Of a DNA stretch of 64,000 nucleotides, positions 34,313 through 44,809 are shown piece after piece. Position 1 is the first letter of the stretch; each line of letters begins with the position of its first letter. A program made the position numbers and the translations under genes. A model generated the notes under the pieces. It saw only the letters and a list, made by a program, of their open reading frames with translations, was not told the DNA's origin and did no database searches. Origin of the DNA: Ceratothoa steindachneri (lineage: Eukaryota; Arthropoda; Malacostraca; Isopoda; Cymothoidae); the NCBI GenBank assembly GCA_963969495.1, contig OZ018323.1, forward strand, positions 76,222,920-76,286,919, given 5' to 3'.

Positions 34313-35630
34313 GAGATTGGGGTCGAAGCGGTAGTCCCCTATGAACTACTCGTGAGGCGTGCCGTCATTCTCAAAAGAGTAGACCCCTACTTTGCGGAGA
34401 ACACCACGGAAGAGATCCAAGACGAGCTGAACGACAAACAATCATGGGCAAGAGTGGACAGGGTAGACAAGATAGGCAAGACCCTCATCAAAGTCACCTT
34501 CGCTACCATCGGGATGGCTCAGAGAGCGTTAAGGGAAGGCCTCCTGGGCTTCTACCTTCGCGTCGCTCCAGAGCAGATAGAGGTAGAAGAGTATATTTAC
34601 ATAGAAAACTGCCAAATCTGCCTGGCCATCGAGAGCCACCCGACCCGAAACTGCCCTACAAACATACAAACCTGCGCGACATGCTCCAAAACCGGTCACG
34701 GTTGGAGAGATTGTCGGGAAGAAAAGCCCAAATGCGTTAACTGCGGAGGGGAGCATCGGGCTCTGGCCATGAGATGCCCTCTACGCAAAGAAGCCATCAA
34801 AAACAAGAGGTTGAAACTCAAGCAGCAAAAGGAGGAAAAGACACGAGCTACTTCATATGCCACCGCAGCATCTACTCCCGGAAGCGCCACACGAATAACA
34901 GACAGAGTGACTCCGAAACTAATCCTGCCTGCCGAAAGCAAGGAAATTATGACGATGGTCATAGTCGCCCACCTGCGAACCTTGCACGCCCCGGCAGCTT
35001 CTCGGAGGAGCTCAACACAATGTTAAAACACAACGGTGTGAAGGAAAAATTGTGGTTCCCACCGAACCCAGCATCTCATGACGTGCTGAACATCAAGTTC
35101 ATTGATGACACGCAGTCTGAAAACACCGACGAAACGAGGAAAAAAGAAAAAGAAACAACCAACAATCAAGAAGAGGATGGGAGCCGAGAACGGGTAAAAG
35201 AAGTAACGCACAAGCAAAAAACACCCCGAAGGAAAATAAACCCAAGAAGAAGAGCAAAAAAACCCCTAAACAAGTAGAAGAGGAAAGTCTGGATGGGGAG
35301 TCAGAAGACGATCAGTCTTACCCCGGAGTCCCCCTGACCGAAAAAGTCGATGTCCTGGAAAAGGGACATTTTTTCGACGGGGAACAACTCAAACAAAAAT
35401 TTTTCGAGACTACCGGATTTAAACCCCCAAAAATCAACCAAACAGAGCTGGTAAAGGGCATTAGGAAAGGCGAGTTCAAGTGGACCTTTGAGGGGCCCTG
35501 GTCCCCAAAGGAAATGGACAGCCTCCTATGCAGCGGCACCATGTATATCCCGGAGTCCAGTCGTCATACAGTGAACTCATCAACCTACAAAAACATAAAG
35601 TGCGGTATGATGACCTCGTCAATAAACTAA
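34313..35630 (+). pseudogene. Element E gag, frameshifted
   Basis: Reads EIGVEAVVPYELLVRRAVIL and VDPYFAENTTEEIQDEL, aligning with B's IGLQPAVPPQILAHRSVVC and IDPWIGQHTASEMKEEI. Zinc knuckles: CQICLAIESHPTRNC, CATCSKTGHGWRDC, CVNCGGEHRALAMRC. A shift near 34,960-35,000 leads to RPGSFSEELNTMLKHNGV and WFPPNPASHDVLNIKF. Another shift near 35,220 leads to a Lys/Glu-rich linker and INQTELVKGIRKGEFKWTFE, the counterpart of B's IFQGIKAKIYKWEYDS. So it is a full-length gag C-terminus of a related family, but its N-terminal 70 or so residues are replaced by LINE C. Confidence 0.82.
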
Positions 35631-36360
35631 AAAGTAAGTGATAAAAAGTGTAAAGCGCGAAAATAATTAAATAATAGTGCAAAAAGTTTAAAGTGAAAAT
35701 AATTAATCAAAGTAAATAATTAAATAAACGAGTTAAAAAGATAAATAAGTAAATAGATAAATGTGATAATAAATAGACAAACGAATATAAAATAAAATAT
35801 TCAAGTTATAAAACAACTTAAACAAGTGAAAATATAGCGAAAAATGTAAATAGGAAATTATAAAATTAAAATTACCAATTAGTATATAAATACAGTGAAT
35901 TAAAAGTTAAAATTAAGTATATTATAAAAAGCATAATATGTGCTGAGTGAATTATTCAGAAATACATGTCAAAAAATTAAATTAAGTGAACCAGTATTTG
36001 AAACTCAAATGATTATGTATAAAACGTGAAAAATTCAAACAGTTATATATAAACCAATAATTAGTTTCCAAAATTAGAGTAAATATTAAAACCCAATTAG
36101 TGGGTAGAATTAGTTTATGAATTAAAACCCTATTAGTGGGTACAACTTGAAACTGTAAAGTATCAAAAAGCTGAGCTCCTGCGTTTATTTCTCCAGGAGA
36201 AACCTTTTTATGTATCTTTGCCGACGACTAAATCTTTCCTCTCCTTAGCTATAATATTTATCTGTTTTCAATACTTTGACTATATTTTTTGCATTGTATA
36301 AATTTATTTATTTAATGTATAAAATACTTGTACTCTTTCCAATAAATATACCATCATCAT
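35631..36360 (+). other. Element E 3' UTR, AT-rich
   Basis: No open frame. A direct repeat of CCNATTAGTGGGTA occurs near 36,093 and 36,128. An AATAAA-type signal (CCAATAAATATACC) precedes the ATC-rich terminus. Confidence 0.55.
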
Positions 36361-36599
36361 CCGAATGACTAAGTACCTTGACGGCGAAGAATTCCCGGTA
36401 AAATACACCTCCGACAGCATCTCAGATCCGGCAAAGGAGGGAAAGTTTTAGGAAAATTTCCCAAACGCCTCCGAAAACTTCCAAAAGAGGTTTAATACTC
36501 ATTTTTCATCACCACTCACCATCATACTAACTTCATCTTTCTTTCTAGCGGCCCCACTTAAGCAGATGACTGCCTAAGTCCCTGGCCCCGCCCCCCTGC

Positions 36600-36930
36600 G
36601 TGACGGCCGTCAGATGTGAGGGGGATTTTCCATTCATGCCTAGCAGTTGCATTGGCATAATTGGGGGCATTTGAGGAAGCTGGTTTGAGGATTAGCCCAC
36701 AGTAGAGAACAATGTCAGAAATATTCCGGACAAGGGATGGACTGCAACCTTCGGTGCCCATTACGGCGAAGGCCCCTTCCAGGACCATAGAGAGACATAC
36801 AACCGTCTCTATGGTATGTTGGGGAGCGGTCGCGATTCAAAACCCTCGGGGGGGGGGCGGCGTTGTCAATAAGTCCGCCATACAATCACACCCCCGAGAG
36901 GATCCCACTCGGACTCATCTCATCCATCTT
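36600..36930 (+). promoter_or_regulatory. LINE D structured 5' leader
   Basis: ACCATAGAGA at 36,784-36,793 pairs with TCTCTATGGT at 36,806-36,815 around the loop GACATACAACCG. GGCGG at 36,856-36,860 pairs with CCGCC at 36,875-36,879. CCTTCG at about 36,748-36,753 pairs with CGAAGG at 36,767-36,772. The GTTGATTC hairpin is deleted. The long outer stem is imperfect (GACTGCAACC with GGTCGCGATT). Confidence 0.7.
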
Positions 36931-37152
36931 TCATCATCCACCCAAAGGCAAATCCCTTCTTACATCCAGGCGGCGGTTTTGAAGAGGGGGGGGGGGGCTC
37001 TTCTCACAAAAAAGAAAAACCGAACATTTTTTAGGAAAAATAACCACAATTCTCCCATAAATTAAAACATAATAGAGAGTCCCGAATCAAGAAAAAGTCC
37101 ATCTACTGAAGGAAAAGTGTGCCCCCTCTCCAAGGGAAGCCCGCCCGGAATA

Positions 37153-38125
37153 ATGACGGCACAGGATGAACCAAGGGTCCCGCTTAGGTGTATTAGCGGA
37201 CAAGTGAAACCGGACAAAGGTACTGTCTGTAAGACCCTGTTCGGTAAGCTCAGCGTGGGAGTGCTCAGGTTGATCGACACTCCAGTCGGTTATGTCGCTG
37301 TGTGCGAAAAAGAAAAAGATATTGAGACGCTCACAAAAGAGGAAGGGGTAAGGCATCTAATGGAGATAAACCTCCAACCAACCACGCCTCCCCAAATACA
37401 GGTGCATATGAGCATCGTGTGCAGAAGGCTGGACGCATGGGTCGGCCAGCACACAAAGGACGAAATCAAGGAGGAAGTAGAGAAGAACCAGAAGTGGGCA
37501 AAAGTGGCTGAAGTCATAAAGTTCCGTAATAAAAGGGACAACTCGGAGTACTCCCACGTCTTCAAGGTTGTCTTCACAGACACGGAGATGGCGTCGAAGG
37601 CGAAAGAGAGAGGTTTACTTGTCTTCAACGCCAAAATCAGTGGGGAGCAGATCGAACGCGAGGAGTACATCCCCGCGCAGATCTGCTTTAATTGCTATCG
37701 CCTGGAGCACCACACGACCAAAGAGTGCAAGGAGCAGGAGGCAACCTGTTCCAGGTGCAGCCAAAAAAGACACGTCTGGCGCGAATGCCAGGCCAAGGAG
37801 GAAAAGTGTCCAAACTGTGGTCAAAGGCATGGGGCAATGGCAATGTCGTGCCCGAAGAAGAAGGATATTATCTGGCAAAAGACTGAAGCAAAGAGGGCGG
37901 AAAGTATTAGGAGGGCAAACACCTCCTATGCCCAAGCAGCAAAAACCACCCCCTCAGCAAGCGCCTTGAACAGTTAGGCCCCAAGAACCTACGTCAAGAT
38001 AGATAAGGACGACAAAGACGCCACGAAAATACTTACGTGCATCCTCTATGTGCACGTAAGAAATCTGACCAGCCTAGGCTGCTTCGCCAGAGAGGTCAAC
38101 AATATGTTGAAGAAAGAAACCTGAA
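37153..38125 (+). pseudogene. LINE D ORF1: gag with internal stop, truncated
   Basis: It starts MTAQDEPRVPLRCISG at 37,153. Conserved N-terminal domain KLSVGVLRLIDTPVGYVAV. Zinc knuckles: CFNCYRLEHHTTKEC, CSRCSQKRHVWREC, CPNCGQRHGAMAMSC. A TAG at about 37,975 interrupts the frame after SASALNS, but the same frame continues with TYVKIDKDDKDATKILTC and LYVHVRNL to about 38,122. It then runs into minus-strand LINE F sequence. 286 codons are open before the stop. Knuckle 2 has R in place of G before His (KRHVW). Confidence 0.87.
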
Positions 38126-40815
38126 GCCGTCGCAGCATTGGGGGATAGAACCATGGGAACAGTCGCGGCGCAATGGCACGTAACTTTAAATTCCTTTCGA
38201 CAGTCTCCCATCTTCGTTGCCAGGCAGTCCGTATTCCCGCCATGTAATCGGAGTGAAGAAGAGCGAAACGAGGGTCTGGTCGCCCAGTCCTCGCCGACTC
38301 TGGCGACATCATCGGGTGCTCATTCCCCACAATTCCTACATGTCCAGGTCCCGGCAAAAGATAATCTTGACATCCGCCAGGCTCGCCAAAATCGTGGCGT
38401 GACGAATATCTCGAACTAAGGGATGCGGAGATGCCAATGCCCCGAGAGCACTCAAGGCGCTTTGCGAGTCGCTATAAATCACAATCTGGTATTCGAACCG
38501 GGCATGTCGCGTTATCTCCCGTACCAAGCGATGTATTACAACAAGCTCGGCCGGGAAGACAGACGCAGCGCCTAGCAGAGCCCCGTTTAATTCAAATAGA
38601 GAAGACACGGCAGGAAAAGCGACCGTCACTTGGAAATTGTAGCCATTCGTATACACTGGCACAGTTCCAGCGTGACAGGAAGTGTGCTCTAAAAAGGCCA
38701 AACGCATACTCCCGGCGCTGTAGAAACTTTGGGAGCAGAGGTGTGGCGACAACTAGTCAAAGTGGTACCCTCCAGGGTGGCGTCCTTGGCAGAACTAGGC
38801 GCGCCACTGGCCTGAGATCTATACCGAACTCTCGAAGGAGTTTCCTAGCTCTAAACCCAAAGGGCTTAGGTTTGACTGACGTCTATTTGTGGCTTAGGCA
38901 CTGTCCAGATCAACTGCACGTGCACTTAAGAGTTGTTGTTGACTGAGTGAGGTGCTGGGCTCGCGCGCACAGGCGAAAAATGCAGTGTGAACGGCGCAGA
39001 CCGAGTGGTACCTCCCAAGCATCGACAAGAAGGTTCTCAATGGGGGACGTGCGGAAGGCACCAGTCGCCAAGCGAAGGCTGGTGTGGTTGATTGAGTTGA
39101 CCTTCCGCAATACAAGGTCGGCTGCTGCATAAACCACGCATGTATACTCGAGCTTCGAACGAACAAAGGATCGATATAAAAGTAAGGCAGTAGCCTTATC
39201 AGTGCCCTATCAGCGTACCAATCGCAGAACGTCACGGAACAAAGAATATATATGGCGCGGGTACAAGAGACCCTAAGGCTGCGAATATGAGCATCCCAGG
39301 TGAGGCGTCGGACAAATACAAGACCAAGGAAACGGTGCGAGTAAACCACTTCCAAGCTAACCACATTTAGAAACAAGTCTGTCATGGTGTAGCCGTGGAT
39401 AGCTGCAGAAGTGCACCACCTTAGTCTTGGCCAAGCAAAACGGAAGCCTGTGCGTTTCGGTATAGCGAGACATGCGGTTCAATGCCTGTTGGAGTCGACG
39501 CTCGAGAGTTGGCATCTAGGCCGGGCCAAAAGATATCGAAAGTTTGTCCACGTAGAGCGTAGCGAGAACATCTTCCGGCAGCACCGAGGTGATGCCATTG
39601 ATGCTCAGGGCAAAGAGTGTGACAATGAGGACACTTTCCTGTGGGACACCCTTTTCCTGCTTCATTGGGCCGGAAAGGGCTCCACCACCGTACGCGGAAT
39701 CGACGATCTCGCAAAAATTCAGATATAAAGATTGGGAAGCGTCCCCTTGCCTCTATTGTATGGAAGGTATCCATGATACCGTATCGCCATGCGACATCAT
39801 AGGCATTCTCTAGATAGAAAAATATCGTGGCGTAGTGCTGTTTACGAAGGAAGGCCTCGCAGACGGCATTTTCCAGTCTCAACAGAACATCCGACATGGA
39901 GTGGAACTTGTAGAAGCCACACTGTGAAGAAGACAGATGGTCTCCGATTTCCATAAAATGGGCTAATCTAATATTTACCAATTACTCCATCAAATTGCAC
40001 ACGCAGGAGGTTAGAGAGATTTGGCAAAAACCGGCTGGGGTAGAGTGATCTCTCTCCGGTTTGCAAAGAGCGAGCACAGTAGCTATTCGCCATGAGTCTG
40101 GAAGGATACCCTCTACCCAAATCCTGTTGAACAAATCTAACATAAAGGCCATGGCGTACGGGACATCGTCTGGACTAAGGGCGGTGTCCGTGCACGAAGC
40201 AAGAGCAGAAAGCAACTCACTCAGAGAAAACCTGTCGTTAAGCGGTTCTCTGCCTCTGGAAGTAGAGTCAAGTCACCGGCCTTCAGCGACATCACGACGC
40301 GCATTGGTTGCTGGAGGAGCACTATCCCGGCTAGAGAATGCGGAGAAAGCGGTCGCGAGGGTTCCGCCACGGACGCGGGGTCCGAGATTGCGGCCCCATT
40401 CTCCTGGAGAACTGGAGAGATCTTCTGCGAGAACTCGCCCCGAATCCTTTTGACTCGCTTCCACACCTCTGTAAAGGGATCTTCCCGTTAAGTGAAGACA
40501 CGTATGCCCACCAAGAAGAGCGGCAGGTGTGCTTCGAAATATACGGGAACCTAGCCCTAGTTCGACGAAATTTATCGACAGTGAAGTCGTTCTGGCGGCG
40601 CTTATAGCGCATGTAGGCATAACGCTTCTGTTTGAGGGCCGTCTCACACTCGGCCGACCACCACGGGAATTGTCGGCGTGCAAAACAGCCAGACGTTCTA
40701 GGAATAGTAGTTAGGCTCGTGGCGATGAAGTGCCAGAGAAAAACTTAACGGCCTTCTCTACCGACCCAAACTCCTCGATTGAGATAGAGAAATCAGGCAT
40801 TTCCTAAAATTCGGA
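38126..40815 (-). pseudogene. LINE F ORF2: RT and RNase H
   Basis: EN-RT linker with WWSAECETALKQKRYAYMRY near 40,600-40,670. RT: LSPDDVPYAMAF, GILPDSWRIATVLALCKPER, then SSSQCGFYKFHSMSDVLLRL, FFYLENAYDVAWRYGIM. The 'QG.V...TLF' block is degenerate and the catalytic YXDD is altered. The thumb has FLGLVFVRRLTWDAHIRSLR. RNase H: VYTNGYNFQVTVAFP (Asp of YTDG replaced by N), LNGALLGAASVFPAELVVIH, VIYSDSQSALSALGAL, DLDM..VGNE. Frameshifts separate most blocks. Inactive. Confidence 0.85.
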
Positions 40816-40821
40816 CTGCCG

Positions 40822-41737
40822 TAGGTCAGGTAGATTTCACTGATCTTCGCTTGCCCGCCCTAGACATGGGAGGGGGGAATCCCTTTTAAGAATGGGGGAT
40901 ATTCGAGTACGTGTATTCCGTTGGCCGACTTAGATAATAGATCAATAGCTTTTTATATGGTTCTGGGATTTAAACAAGAGAAATAAAATAATCTTTGCTA
41001 TTATACAAACAAATAACATAATTCCATAATAATTTGTACACAATGGGAAAACTAATCGTTCAGCAAAGGAATTAATTTACAATCAAATGCTTCGGCACGA
41101 GCTATGAGTAGCACAATATTTACTCGAGCGAAAACGGGAGGAGATTAGGGGGTGAATCTTCGTAGTCGGAAAGCACCACGCCTCTTTAACGGTGATCGAG
41201 AAAACGGTAATAGTCCTACGATTTTCCAAGAATGGGGAGGGGGCCTCGTGTGGTGGTTCGAGGGAGAATCCTAGCAGGGCAACGGAGCGAAGCGCGTATT
41301 CCAGAATGAGTCCTTACGTCCTTGACTGCCGTAGTTCTGAACAACTGGTTCCAGGCCTGCGAGTCCTTAGAGTAACAGGAAGTGGCGTATGAAGGAGCGC
41401 GTGTGTCCTTAGGCTGGTTCCAATGAATCCTCGTGATTACCGCGTGAGTATTGCCTGCCCCCGGGAAGAATATTCATTTGCTCGTTTCCGCGCTAGGAAA
41501 TATATAAGGTTTCGCCGGAAGCGATTTTGTTTGCCGTCGGAAGTGGGTCACAATCCGATTCAAGACACGGTGAGTAAAGGCTTAGCGCCTTCTCGCTGAT
41601 TTGAGTCCCGGGCTCCAGCTAAACTTGTCTCACTTCGTTATCGCCCCAGAAGTTTACCGAAAGATACCGGTTGAAGATTCGCTCCTCCGTGAGATAACCC
41701 CTTAGGCTTCTTAGCTTGCGTGAATCTCTCTGACACA
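40822..41737. mobile_element. 0.9-kb insertion in LINE F, LTR-like
   Basis: F2 (49,760-49,800) is continuous where F is interrupted, so about 915 bp are inserted. The insert has no coding motif. It contains a TATA-like ATATATAAGG near 41,500 followed by GC-richer sequence, the look of an LTR promoter. I could not define a clean target duplication or TG/CA ends. Confidence 0.45.
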
Positions 41738-41739
41738 AA

Positions 41740-42545
41740 CCACCACGCCAAACACCAGCGGTGCGGGCTCTCGAGTGGCAGCCGCCAAGAAAATAATATT
41801 TGAATAGGAAAGTGATCACTACGATGGAGGTCATAGACCACCCATCACCCAAAATCAGGCTGTAAAATCCAGAGAGCACAAAAATAGATCGAGACAGGAA
41901 AATGAAGCGGTTCACGGGCAGTGATGCGTAAACTCATCGTCATTTAAGACATCCATTGCCAGCTCGTCGATCAGGTCGGCAAGGACTTGACCCCTGGGAT
42001 TAATCGAGTAGTCTCCCCAGAGGGGATGTCTACCGTTCAGATATCCGAGCAAGAGAAAGGACCTCCGCAACCATGCCACGACGCGGCAGAAGTCTCCTGC
42101 GTCGAAGTCGGCTGACGCGAGAATGTACGCGTCAATAACAGTATAACTCCTATCCAGGTGCAGCTGCAAGGCTTTAGCCTGAAAGGAAGATTCTAGAGCA
42201 AAGAGAAGAACGGAGACATCATGCTGGGTGTGAATCGCGCATCCTCCTTCCCGGCTCCAATCCCTTGGTGGTGGGGTCGCAAAACCCTTATACCCCAGGA
42301 GGGTGGGCACGGGGAACGCGCCCAGCATGCTCTCCTGTAAAAAGATAGCAAACGGGGAACGGAAGAAAATGAGCCTCTGCAGCTCCTCCCAGTTGACACG
42401 GGGTCCGCGGGAATTCAATTGAAGGAATATACCCTCCAGACCTAGCTCAGAGGAGATGCATGGGCCATCTTGGAAGAGAAGACCCTTCCGGGAATGGTGG
42501 TACGCTTCCCGGAGACAGAACTCGGGGTGCTGTTGGCTGGACAAT
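41740..42545 (-). pseudogene. LINE F endonuclease domain
   Basis: Reads LQLNSRGPRVNWEELQRL (start of AP endonuclease, C replaced by S), FAIFLQESMLGAF (catalytic Glu), TPPPRDWSREGGCAIHTQHD, LLGYLNGRHPLWGDYS (altered D..N..H..WG), GQVLADLIDELAMDVLND, then after a frameshift SDHFPIQILF. The fold order is that of I/jockey-type LINE endonucleases. Confidence 0.82.
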
Positions 42546-42549
42546 GCGC

Positions 42550-44355
42550 TGACGGCGCTGTTGCCTTTGAGGACTTATCAGGGGAGATTGGTCTCCCCAT
42601 GAGAGTCTTTTCCTCCCTCCTCCTCGATAGCTTAGGTACGCTAGGTGTTGCCTCTTGTGAGTCTAACGACTTCGTTGAAGTGTGCGGCCATTTTGCCTTA
42701 CGGGAAACGGTCACTGTTGGGGAAGGAGGGGGAACCATAGTTTTAACCGGGGCAGGGTGCGGATCCTTTATCTCACCAGCTCTACCAGGGGAGCGCCCGG
42801 GTTGGGTAGAACCCGCAGAAGGGCTCCGAATTAGCGCGGAAATGACCGTGCACGTAGGCCTGAGGGGCCAAGAGCAGAGGGCGTGTTTCTTAATATTGAG
42901 GCATAAGACGTCCTGGGCCGAGCCACGCGCGCCAGGACCAAGTTCTTAGCATCGCGAAATGAGAGACGATCCTGGGCCTGAACGGCACGTATTTCCTTCT
43001 CAAGGAAATACCCACTACATTGCTTCGAAGAAGCTGGGTGCGGCTCTCCTCAATTGACACACTTGGCCACACACGATTTGGATTAATCATGTGCGGCCTT
43101 GGAGCACATGGTCCTGGGCCGAGCCACGCGCGCCAGGACCAAGTTCTTAGCATCGCGAAATGAGAGACGATCCTGGGCCTGAACGGCACGTATTTCCTTC
43201 TCAAGGAAATACCCACCACATTGCTTCGAAGAAGCTGGGTGCGGCTCTCCTCAATTGACACACTTGGCCACACACGATTTGGATTAATCATGTGCGGCCT
43301 TGGAGCAACTTACACAGACTTCGGGTAACCCCGATGTGGGCGTCTACAGGAGCATTTCGTATGGCCGAAGCGATGACAGTAGTAGCACCCACGCAGCAGT
43401 GGCACGAATGCCTTCACGCGGTAGCAGTATCAACCGGCACGCATCGACTCGAGGATTTTGTCACAGTCGAACGTGACGAGGAGTGCATGGGGTGGGTCTC
43501 GAGGCCTCTCCCTGTTTACTCATCACACGTTCGACCTTGACCGCCCCATGGTCGGCCAGCTTTAAGGTGATGTCATCTTTGGAGTGGTAAACGAGTTCCC
43601 TCGTGGAAAAATTACTCCTTTCACAAAGTTCATTTTAGAGTGCGGCGTCACACTCACCGGCGTGCCACCAAGTGCCCGAATGGCACTAATTATGGCCGCC
43701 TCGGAGGGATTCAACGCATTCGCCAGAAGGATACCGTCCGAGAAACGGGTCACCTTCGGTTCTCTACCAATCACGCTAACTAAACCTCTCCTTCGATGGA
43801 TCATGTTGCCCTTAGCCAACATGCTGCTAGCAGTGGAGCGAATAACGAGGAAGCGTTTGAAGCCAGCGTGCTCGAAAAGGCCAGGTAGCATCTGAATGAG
43901 GGGCCCCGACGTATTTGAGGCTCGGCTCTGCGCACTTTTGGTCTTAGTCTGGAACCCCCTACCCGGGGGAGCAACGGGGCCGGATGTGCCGATCTTGGCT
44001 TGGTCGCATACCGAAACGGCAGCATTTCTTCCGCCTCCGCCGCTCCCGCGGAAAAAGAGAAGCCCCGAGTCTTCTTTGTCTTTCTCGTCTTCTTGTTCCT
44101 TTTCTTTTTAGGAAAGGAGGGTGGGCAAGGAACTCGCTTCTCTCGTCTACCGGTAGTTGCCTCTAGGTCAGATGGACCGGCCTCAGCCATATCCTTCTCT
44201 GAAATGGAGAAGGTCTTGGCTGTCACAGGGCCACCAGCCATGGAAGGAGTTCCCTCCTCTCTTTGTGGATCGTCGGAGGCCCGAGCAGTCTGAGAAGATT
44301 GCACAGGGGTAGACTCGGGTTCTGTGCTTATCACCCAGCCCGGGTTCGGCTCCAA
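42550..44355 (-). pseudogene. LINE F ORF1: gag
   Basis: It starts MEPNPGWVISTEPESTPVQS at 44,355. A low-complexity, Lys-rich segment (FPKKKRNKKTRKTKKTR) is followed by a conserved domain (GFKRFLVIRSTASSMLAKGN, EPKVTRFSDGILLANALNPS, GTPVSVTPHSKMNFVKGVIF). Zinc-knuckle remnants follow near 43,300-43,420, then KEIRAVQAQ-like and LSFRDAKNLVLAR-like peptides in one frame. A 201-bp in-frame duplication (42,910-43,307) doubles part of this end. Frameshifts are frequent. Confidence 0.75.
42910..43307 (-). repeat. Two-copy 201-bp tandem duplication within LINE F gag
   Basis: GTCCTGGGCCGAGCCACGCG begins at 42,910 and 43,111. About 197 bp are repeated with only one or two mismatches (CCCACTAC versus CCCACCAC). 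201 is a multiple of three, so both copies translate as INPNRVWPSVSIEESRTQLL in one frame. F2 has a single copy. Confidence 0.95.
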
Positions 44356-44400
44356 GGAAGATTCTACCGTCTGGGGCTAGGTTACCTCAGGGATCATCTT

Positions 44401-44809
44401 TATCTCTTGGGGAGGCCTCCATGTGGCCATCCCCCACAAAGTCATCATGAATCTCATTTGAGGAACCATTCGTATCGTCTTCGGCCGGCGAATCGGCAAC
44501 AGTCGCAGAGGTGAGGGGGCGACGTACAGTGACCTCTTTTAGACTCTGCACGCACGAGTGTAGGACGTTAGGGGGTACTTACCGATGGGTACTTCCATCC
44601 TTTGCCTTTTAAGGGGATTGGCCCTATCATCACGGGGGCCAAGAAGGCAAATCACCCAACCCCTTACGGGAGAATCCTAATCCAAGCTGAGCTCAATAAC
44701 CTTCCCCCAAACCCCAAACCACACCTTAATAAAGCATATCTTTCCTGGAGGTCGTCCGCCTTACTCTAGAGAGGTAGAGAGGAAAATAAGTAAGTTCAAT
44801 TTTCCTTTC
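44401..44809. other. LINE 5' region / gag-EN spacer, unassigned
   Basis: A block GGCCAAGAAGGCAAATCACC and CCCCTTACGGG near 44,637-44,670 resembles 52,970-53,010, so it may belong to a shared LINE 5' region. No open frame. Confidence 0.4.

Larger units (their letters stand above)
34311..36360 (+). mobile_element. Element E: gag-only LINE derivative joined to LINE C
   Basis: A second, more divergent gag ORF is followed directly by an AT-rich 3' UTR ending in AATAAATATACCATCATCATC near 36,340-36,360. No endonuclease or RT is present. The 5' junction falls within gag, so the element lacks its own leader. Confidence 0.65.
36361..38125 (+). mobile_element. LINE D: jockey-like element, leader plus gag, truncated
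   Basis: Begins directly after the ATC tail of E and ends at 38,125 where the minus-strand LINE F begins. Leader and gag only. Confidence 0.75.
38126..44400 (-). mobile_element. LINE F: RNase H-bearing I-like LINE, decayed, about 6 kb
   Basis: Minus-strand order gag, endonuclease, RT, RNase H. The 3' tail is missing at 38,126, where it meets LINE D tail-to-tail. An unrelated 0.9-kb block (40,822-41,737) interrupts it. Confidence 0.8.

Noticed and set aside
20236..38125. Telomere with telomere-targeted LINEs
   Set aside because: Head-to-tail arrangement is suggestive, but no TTAGG or similar repeat is seen anywhere in the window.
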